Source: Pilatotrama ljubarskyi
Lineage: Eukaryota > Basidiomycota > Agaricomycetes > Polyporales > Polyporaceae
DNA: 64,000 bases
Direction of reading: 5' to 3'
Assembly (NCBI GenBank): GCA_022385805.1
Contig: MU277677.1
Span: 124,001-188,000 of the forward strand
Part shown: positions 59,394 through 64,000 of the stretch, piece after piece
How positions within the stretch are numbered: position 1 is the stretch's first letter
Layout of the letters: each line of letters opens with the position of its first letter
Position numbers and translations under genes: made by a program
Notes under the pieces: generated by a model
Databases searched by the model: none
Seen by the model: the letters and a program-made list of their open reading frames with translations, nothing else
What the model was told of the DNA's origin: nothing

Positions 59394-60296
59394 GACGGTT
59401 TCCAATGGGGGGTATAACTGCTAATCTGCGACGTACCGTAGGCGAACCCCCTGGCTTCTTATATGCGCGCGGATTGTCGGCATGCGTCATAGGTCACTCA
59501 TCAACGTTGGAGTATTCCAGCCGGCGTAGCTTTTGTGGGTGTGACCTTGGAGGACCGCACGACAGAAGACATTTGCTGATGGACGATCGTCGCTGGTGGA
59601 CACAGTGGAGCTACGAGCCACGAACGGGCATTGGCTTCTAGGCTGGAAGTCACCTTGTAACATGAGTCCTACAACACGTTTCCATGAAGTTTGGCGGGCT
59701 CCGTCTATGGTTTCCACTCGCTATCAAGTTGTTGACAGCTCCTGGCGACACTCAATGTTTACGATGGTCCTCAGGACTTTACATCAGAAACTCGTATTAG
59801 AACACCTTAAACTAGTACAGCTCAGAGGGTGAGGCCTGCGAGGGTGCCGTGTGCGAACATTCCCGATCGCCTCGATCGTCTACTCGATCGCGATTCGCGG
59901 CTGTGCTGCTCATACTCTCTGCAGTACCCTCCAGTCAGACGTCGGTCCACGGGGACCGTCCCTTTCACCCGTATGCATTATGACTCGAGGCCAGCGCCAT
60001 TATACGACGACAAATGCGCGATCACATGACCGCGGCTGTTCGCGTCTGTGGCGGAGCGTGAGAACGCGTCTCCGAGGGTCAAGGTCCGCCATATCTGCCA
60101 AGAAGAGACGCCGCACTGAGCGGTCCAATTTCTAGGATGCACTCAGATAGCGCTACGGGTGGGAGAGGGGAAAGAAAAGCCTGGATTGCTTCATTTGAAA
60201 CATCATGCATAAACCCGTAAAGCATCGAGTCGTAAACTGATGTGTTTACTACTAGAGTAGTAGCTAGCACCAACACCACATACCCTAACAGGTTCC
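59394..60296. other. intergenic region, about 0.9 kb
   Basis: No gene recognised. Confidence 0.4.
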
Positions 60297-63200
60297 TCAA
60301 TCCAGCGCTCCGTTACCGTTACAATAATCCACGTTGCCCCTCGCCGGGTTCCCCCACCACGACGGGAACGGCCGCGGCACGCCCGACGCGCCGAACACCG
60401 CGAACGACAGGATGAAGATCATGACTTGCGCCCCGCCGTCGAGCGCACCGCCCAGGATGAAGTTGTACTTCTTATACCAGCCCGGGTGGTATTCCCGCAG
60501 CCAGAGCTGCGAGACGAGCCCGACGACGATGGTCGACATGACGGGCGAGTTCGTGCCGCTCGACATCCACTGCGAGTACTGGTAGATGACGGGGAGCACG
60601 ATGCTATCTGTTCGGATGCCCTTGATCGTCGGCCATTTCTGCGTTTTTTCGATGAGCAGATGTCGTTTGGGGGGTTCGCACATGAACGTGCGGAGGCGGA
60701 AAGAAGACCGGGTAACTCACCTTGGCGATCAGCCATTGGATGGACGTCGGGATGATACCGAAGAGGAGCGCGAGAGGTATCCAGACGTAGGGGCCGCTGA
60801 TGCCGTAGAGTTCCTTGGCGAGCGACCAGGTGACCGCGGCGCTGTTCAGGCTCTGCACGTACTGTCCGCTGCAGGAGGTCAGCATCGACCCTGAAGATGG
60901 CGCCGATGGAGAGGCACATGCCTCCATATGTTTGTTCCGCTCGGATCGAGGAGAATGTCCCGCTGCGCATCGACGACGGAGACCATAACAACTGAAGGTT
61001 TCAGGTAAGTGCCACTACATGCGCTCCGCTATGAAGCAGGCCCCCACCGTAGTTGACGATCGCGCCGAGGATTGTGCCCCACACCTGCGTCAGGAACATG
61101 GCGCGCGGCGGGATCTTCAGGTACTGGCCCATCTTGAGGTCTCCGGCCAGGCCAATGGAGGTCGAAACGACGTCGTGACTCCACATTGAGAACTACGTAC
61201 ACCGAAGAGATTGGTGAGAAACCACCCCGCACGCGTTCCTGCCTTTGTACAGGATGGGACGTACGTAGAGGTTCGCCACGGGCTTGCCAGGATTGACCGC
61301 CCCGGCTACCATCTTCATGAGCTGGTTCGTTGCGATGCCGTTGCCTAGCCGCGCGTACAGCAACGTCGAGAACGGGGTGACGAAAGCTGTTTTAAGTGAG
61401 GCAGGTCAGGATCCTGGAGGAAGCTTCAGGACATGGAGCACGCGCGTACCTCCGAGCAGTAGGGAGATGATGTACGCCCACCAAGGGAGCGTCGTCTGGC
61501 CTTTCAGGACTACTATCAAGCCTGTTTCCATCGTCAGTCCTGCAAATCTACCGAGGCAGCGCCGCTCATCACGGACTGACCTGCGAGGAAAGAGAGGACC
61601 AGCAGGCCCAGGTACCAGTACCACGGCACCTCTTCGTAGTTTTTGTTCACAATCTGCACGCGTACAGGTCAGCAGGCTGCCCTGGTCGAGCGGTGAAGAA
61701 GGTCTGCCGCGTACCTGCCAATGAGGGTCGGGCTGGGTCTTCGCCCGCGCCTGCTTGAACGACTCTACGACAGACGGGCCCCAGAATAGCATCGTGTGCG
61801 CAATCAGGCCGCCGATCTATGCGTGAGGTCAGCCGCTACAGGATACAACGTCCAGCAGAAGAAATATGTACGCACGGAGAGGTTAGCGCATAGGTGAGAC
61901 CACGCGTTTGAGCCTGCGAAATGGAAAAAGCATGAGCTCGTCGTACAGAAGAGCCTCGTTCCCGAGACTGTGAAACGTACCAGTGAGCGCGGGGAGGCCG
62001 ATCTCGTTCAGCGCGGTCTGGTTCAGCGTGAACGTGGTGCCGAAGACGGCCGCCTGGTTGTAGTGGGTGCCGTTTTGTGAGTAGAGCGACGTGGAGAGCA
62101 TCGGGAATGCTTTGGACTGGAGATCAGGAGAGATGCATCGTGAGTAATTCTGGTTCCGCGAGAGGAGTTGTGAAGAGAGGACTTACGTTCCAGACGTCGG
62201 AGTAGTAGATGCCCATGATGGCGATGTAGCAGACCGCGTACCCGATCCAGGAGTTGGCTTGCTGGATCAACGGATAGCTCATGAACCTGTCGAGTCTTGG
62301 TCAGCAGGAGAACGTCGCGGTAGTGCGCGGTACACCACGTACACGGAGGTGATGTACTGCCAGTCGAGGGAGATACTGAGGAATCCAAGTCCTTCGTTCG
62401 CATCCGTGCCGCCGAAGAGGTTCGTGATGATGTCCTGGGCAGCGCTAGGCGTGTGCTGGGTCGCGAGGCAGATGACATTGATACCGTTGAGCAGCGGGAA
62501 GATATACGCCGGGAACACCTCCCAGACAAACATGCCCGCGAAGGCGGACCAGAACAGCTTCAGCCGCTTGCTGTTACCCTTGCCGTCATAGTGCATGGCT
62601 GCGCGTCGTATTAGCCATGAGGGTTACTTTTCGGAAGTGCTGTGATTCTCACTTTGGAAGATGGACACCGCGGGGAGGTTCTATGGCATCGCGTTAGCAT
62701 CGTCGGCTTTATGATCATTGTGATCACTCACACCCCAGTAGACCATCTCGCTCGGGTACACGGTGAGGGGTCGTAGCAAGCCGACAAGACCGTATCTGCA
62801 GCAATGTATGAGATGATCACAGGTCGCACTGTTGAGCCAGGATCAAAGCGTACCCAAAGCATGCTGTAGAGAACGTAGCAAGTACGGCAGTCGTTGCTTC
62901 AACGTGAGTATCGTAGTAGAGCTGTTCACATGATCAGCCTGCTACCGGGTCCTCGACACTCATAGATGACTTACACGTTGCACCGCAAAGTTCATTACGG
63001 CGCTGCTACCGCCAGCAGCAGTCGAGGCGACCAAGGAAGCGACCACATGCTATGTCCCCATCAGTTCGTCAATACTACGTTCGGGCTGAGGGCGAACCTG
63101 AGGCCTACCTCTTTGATCTTGAACTCGCCAGGATTGAGGAAGTGCAGGACGGGAGCGAGCCGTGCAAAGCGTGTCCCCTCCACCCACTCAGCACGGGGTA

Positions 63201-63693
63201 GGTACTTTGCCCAGATGACGCCGACGGTGTAGATCAGCAGCAACAGGAACACAGTCGAGACGGTGACCTGAACCGGCTTGAACAGGTATATCTATGAACA
63301 CCGCAACATAATAGTGAGCCAACAGTAAGACAGGGACCGCTGCATGAGACGTACCTCGTAGAGGGCGGCACCCAACCCCGCGAAGACCGTGCCGAGCAGT
63401 AGCGACCGAAAGGTGATGGCGGGGTCACCGTCGTCCCGGGGATCCACTAAGTACTTGGACACATCCCGCCCGGTCGTTATCACAGGTTCGCCGTTGACAG
63501 ACCGCACCTCGTCATCCTCGTCGTAGACCGCCTTATCATGGGGCTCCTTTCCGAGGGACGAGTCGGAGCTGAGGTGTTTCTCGAGCTTGCCACGTCCCGC
63601 CTTCTCGTCAAGAAAGTCCGAGGTGGGGGAGTGGCCGCCCTGAGCAGCAGTGAGCTCGGGGAGCTGTTCGACGCTGTCCACGTGAGACGCCAT
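60297..63693 (-). CDS. small-oligopeptide transporter (OPT family)
   Basis: Proton-coupled plasma membrane transporter for small peptides (or related ligands). The start at 63693 gives an acidic cytosolic N-terminus (VEQLPELTAAQGG, KYLVDPRDDGDPAITF). About 14 hydrophobic segments follow, e.g. VTVSTVFLLLLIYTVGVIWAK and LNGINVICLATQH. The OPT C-terminal block reads PVIYQYSQWMSSGTNSP, REYHPGWYKKYNFILGGALDGG and PRPFPSWWGN, ending YCNGNGALD. The gene is split by about 16 short introns; internal limits are approximate. Secreted lyases and wall proteins elsewhere in the window fit a lifestyle needing peptide uptake, but no operon logic applies. Confidence 0.88.
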
Positions 63694-64000
63694 TGCCAGG
63701 GACGAGGAGCGTTCCGACTACAGGCGAGTGCTGCTCGAGGGGGCGAACGGCTGGCGAGCAGGCGCATTATATGCATACTCCGTGGGGCTGGATTAGCCCA
63801 ACTTCGATATACGACATGGTGCCGCTTCCTGGTGCAATTGTCTCGAACGTCCGGACGGCGTCGCCCATGCGGCACCACGGAGACCAAAGGGACTTGCTTC
63901 GGTACCTATCTGATTTGGGCGGCGTTACTGCAAAGCGATATTTAGCAAGCCTGCTAGCTATAGAACACTGGTAGAACTCAGCTGCTTGCATCGTCGGGTA
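63694..64000. other. window edge, upstream of OPT transporter
   Basis: Presumed promoter of the OPT gene. No further gene is seen before the window ends. Confidence 0.4.

Overview
This window looks like nuclear DNA of a basidiomycete fungus, most likely a wood-decay agaricomycete (Polyporales-like). The evidence is short introns (about 50-60 nt, GT..AG) in almost every gene, high GC, dense genes on both strands, and basidiomycete families: DUF6699-like proteins, a cerato-platanin, secreted PL14-type lyases, F-box/LRR tandem copies and a small-oligopeptide (OPT) transporter. The species cannot be named from sequence alone. Gene models were built by hand from reading frames, splice signals and phase, so internal exon limits are approximate unless stated.

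Layout. 0.3-14 kb is a housekeeping block: mitochondrial RNA helicase SUV3, a small secreted Pro-rich protein, an unrecognised two-exon gene, mitochondrial tryptophanyl-tRNA synthetase (minus) divergent from the NatC subunit MAK10/NAA35 (plus), the HMP kinase-TenA fusion THI20, and an endonuclease III homologue (minus). 14.2-23.8 kb is an accessory island bounded by two identical, inverted tRNA-Gly(CCC) genes. It holds three paralogous secreted PL14-type polysaccharide lyases, a long foldback repeat, decayed coding sequence and a structured repeat patch. 24-34.3 kb returns to core genes: REV1 translesion polymerase (minus), a Rab1/Ypt1 GTPase (plus), a short-chain dehydrogenase (minus), and a RAP1-like telomere protein (plus) whose upstream region carries five telomere-like repeat units. 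34.5-39.7 kb holds tandem duplications: SAM-dependent methyltransferases with a broken middle copy, then two members of an uncharacterised fungal family. 40.2-48.9 kb has a large cysteine-rich type I membrane protein, a hotdog thioesterase and an F-box/LRR pair whose second copy lacks the F-box. 49.5-64 kb has two divergent DUF6699-like genes, a cerato-platanin, a CCDC124 homologue, a calcipressin, a second copy of the short-chain dehydrogenase, and an OPT transporter reaching nearly to the window end.

How the genes relate. Most neighbours are independent core genes. The genes most likely to act outside the cell on substrate or host are the three PL14-type lyases, the cerato-platanin and the OPT transporter. 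The most interesting regulatory observation is a telomere-repeat array beside the gene for a predicted telomere-binding protein.
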